Of a stretch of DNA of 52,594 nucleotides, positions 50,050 through 52,594 are shown one piece after another. This DNA is from Cyclospora cayetanensis. Taxonomy: Eukaryota; Apicomplexa; Conoidasida; Eucoccidiorida; Eimeriidae. Position 1 is the stretch's first letter, and every line of letters begins with the position of its first letter. The DNA lies in NCBI RefSeq assembly GCF_002999335.1, contig NW_020312182.1:1-52594 (forward strand). The letters run 5' to 3'. The notes beneath the pieces were generated by a model. The model saw only the letters and a program-made list of their open reading frames with translations, did no database searches and was not told the DNA's origin. The position numbers were made by a program, and so were the translations under genes.

Positions 50050-52594
50050 GACACAGAAAGAAGGCTGTAAGTTATCTACTTGCGGGTGCTTGAACCCTTG
50101 GGAAGAAAACCACTCAATGAAGTGATAGTAAAAGCCGGATTTGGATGTGAATATCCAGTGTACAACAAAGAAAGGAAACGCCAAGGCTAGGCAGCTCAAT
50201 ACGGAGCCAGCCTGAGAGACAAAAAGCGTAAAAGCAATGCTCTACTCTCATGGAAACCGGAGCAGCGTCCACAGCTCCAAGTAATCCACCTTACAAACGC
50301 AGCACCAGCCAATACTTCAAGGCATGGAGGGTTTGAACAGCCCATTAGCAATTCATATGGCAATAACAAAAGCAAGGTCAACCTGGGGATACAATGCGCC
50401 AATCGAAAAAGCCTTCAGACTAAACCACGGGCGTACAATGCAAGCCAGATGATTGACATCAGGTAAGGAAGCCAGCCACCCAATCGCTAAGATTTGGAGC
50501 AAGCGAGCAAAACGGATAAAACTCTCAGATTTGGTGTGGAAGTGAGGGGAATCGCTGCTGAATGTGGAAAGGATAAGAGGTGTTCGCCACAAAAGCCATC
50601 GTAAGTCAGCTACCGAGCTGCCGCTCTAGGAGGAACTCCAAGACCTTCAAAAAAAGTGTGGGCACAATAACCCAAGAGCAGCACCATGGAAGAAAATGAG
50701 CAGGTTTCTCAAACGGTAAAGCAAGACAATGTGTGGTTTGCATGGCCCCGAGCGAAGGGAGGAATACGATCAATCAAAAAGCCGAAATATTTGGAACAGA
50801 GGCTACCTCCATAAGCCAGGGCGTCAGTAGCCGGAAAGCACTGAACAACGCGCAAGACTCTGCATGGATTAGAACAGCTTCTGATGAAATGAGGCGAGCA
50901 GAAGCACATTAATAAGAGTAAAGAGACTCTTAAGCTTATTTTGACACAGATATTCTGATGTGGAGTGACCCAAGTGAGTGAAGTTTGCCCTGTCAACTGA
51001 GAAACTTTTGGAGAGAGCAGAAACACCGACTGATATAGAGCTCAAGATGATGAAGAAGCTACGGGAACGCTTGGACAATGCATATCGTAAGATAATTCAC
51101 AACTCGACCTTGGACTTCTATGACGGTAAAGGTGTTTCACGCCGTAAGCAAATGCAGGCTATTGTTCGTCGCAACGAGTTGATTCGGGTGATGACGGGCA
51201 AGAGTGGATGTCAGGTGGCAGAGTGCAGCAGCAAGATGAAGGGGCTCTTGCTAGTACAACATTAAGCGAGTCACAGTAGGCGCGAAGCCTAGTTACGGAG
51301 CTGGCGTCGAATACCACATTACCGACATTCACTTTCCTGCCGTTGCTGGAGATAGCGTTGTTGCCTCCCTTGCTTCTGAGCCTACTATGCTCTCAGTAGT
51401 AGAGTGTTGAAGCTCTAACCACTTCCTAGTTGCGGGAGATGCACAAAATGGTTCTCGGTGCTGATTGACCGTGGAGCGAACGAGTCGTCTAAGAGTTTAG
51501 GGAGCGTTAGCTGCAACTACAGAGGAGTGACATTATTCACTGGCTGGGCTATGAAGATTTTGACCGCAGCGCAACGCGAAATCCAACATGGATGCCCAAC
51601 GAGAAGTAAAAATGCATGCCTTAAACTAAATTTGCTGCGAACAGTCAGAGGGTGGAGGCGTGCAACAGATGGGTGCACAGCAAGCAGCGCTCCTCGTATG
51701 CCAGGCTTCTACGAGGAAGAAGGCATTTGAGACGTGTAGGAAGGTAATGCCAATGAAAGCGAGGATTAGGGTGTTGCAGTGAAAGAAGTTGTAGCAAGAT
51801 TTGCAATTCCAGCCAGAGATCTGCCTTTTCGCTTCCATTGAGAGCGGCCGTGCTGAGAAGGCCGATTTTGGTGAATATCCCTTCGAATTCGAGTACCACG
51901 TCATCGGCACAGCTGAGCAACCTGGTCTAGAAGACAGCTTGAAAGAGTTTGTAGAGAAGGCAGAAACTGGGGGAGTCTGTGCGGTACTGCGCCTATGTAT
52001 GGCGAGCTATCGTCTCTTCGAGGAATGGCTACTAAGTGAAGAAAGGAGCTGTCTCAAGGCACTAAGGCAAACCCTGTACCCTCATCGTCTCCTGCTTGTG
52101 GAGTCAGTAATGCCTAAATGAGTCGTCAGTTGCACACCAGTGCTGTATTTGCACGAAGTAGCATGTAGGGAAGCACACTATTGCTAAAACAAGGTGTGCC
52201 TCAAGGCAGACTGGACAATTTGTCGAGAACTGACTTTTCGGGAATACGCAGAACTAACGTCGTCTTCGTTCTCTGCACCCTGCACGATTGTGGCCAAAAA
52301 CGAGAGCACGTCGGTGAAGCAGCAACACCACATATTAATTTGCTACAAGGAGCACAACAGAGTGCACCATTATCCTCCGAATACCTGCCCAGAACTCAAG
52401 GGGTGCTAGAGATGGTGCATGCTGCGAGCGGGTATAGGATGCCGGACCTGAATAGGGAAATTTGCCACAAGTGCATGGCAGGGAAGGACCTGTGCAGGAA
52501 GTCCGTTCTGTAGGTGTATAGCCCATCATGATCTCAAGAGCAAGGCGTTCAGCAAGCGAGTAGGACAGGCATCTTTCGAGTACACGAAAATTGA
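50050..52594. other. Right end of the window, no recognised host gene
   Basis: Plus-strand open frames at 51801-52121 and 52181-52513 are moderately protein-like (the first contains FGEYPFEFEYHVIG), but I do not recognise them and found no splice partners. They may belong to the element whose gag and protease pieces lie just upstream. The window ends inside this stretch. Confidence 0.3.
51450..51600 (+). mobile_element. Possible retroelement aspartic-protease remnant
   Basis: The frame reads FSVLIDRGANESSK, resembling the retroelement protease core (ALIDSGAT..FI) with Arg in place of Ser/Thr at the active site. Upstream (50978-51265) is an open frame with a Lys/Glu-rich helical stretch (IELKMMKKLRERLDNAYRK). 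The order gag, helix, protease on one strand is consistent with an old element, but the match is short. Confidence 0.3.

Overview
The window is nuclear DNA of a coccidian apicomplexan, most likely Eimeria or a close relative such as Cyclospora. The signs are small phase-consistent exons with GT-AG introns, dense CAG/CTG repeats that run through introns and coding exons, poly-Ala/poly-Gln tracts, and decayed Ty3/Gypsy (chromovirus-like) sequence, which is known in Eimeria. No species can be named from the sequence alone.

Layout: about 1-17.6 kb is rich in CAG/CTG repeats and low-complexity tracts. About 18-52.6 kb has far fewer, which fits the alternation of repeat-rich and repeat-poor segments described for Eimeria chromosomes. 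From left to right: a 56-bp tandem repeat (1-350); an unidentified minus-strand Gln/Leu-rich gene (435-1436); a BCNT/Swc5 chromatin-remodelling subunit (2871-5876, +); a Yippee-like zinc protein (7680-8588, -); ribophorin II, an oligosaccharyltransferase subunit (10168-17552, -); a tentative small gene (about 17989-18386, +); an 89-residue single-span protein (21480-22356, +); a polypeptide N-acetylgalactosaminyltransferase with a ricin-type lectin domain (24427-30205, -); an orphan C-terminal exon (31043-31217, -); phosphoglucomutase/parafusin (32173-36746, -); and ARF1 (39214-40846, -). From about 41 kb to the end there is no convincing host gene. Broken retroelement pieces lie there: RT, RNase H and integrase on the minus strand at 43.7-45.5 kb, a second integrase piece on the plus strand at 46.5 kb, and gag/protease-like remnants on the plus strand at 49.4-51.6 kb.

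The gene models for Yippee, GalNAc-transferase, PGM, ARF1 and most of ribophorin II were assembled by hand from splice sites, and the reading phase matches at every joint listed. Several genes serve the secretory pathway: ribophorin II (N-glycosylation in the ER), GalNAc-T (O-glycosylation in the Golgi), PGM (sugar-phosphate supply) and ARF1 (Golgi vesicle budding). Their closeness may be chance, since apicomplexan genes are not in operons.

The most unusual features are two GC-AG introns in the ribophorin II gene, each with a structured or repetitive element directly after its 5' splice site; an intron donor in the GalNAc-transferase gene that overlaps an in-frame stop codon; and a Gly-to-Cys change in the PGM metal-binding loop.
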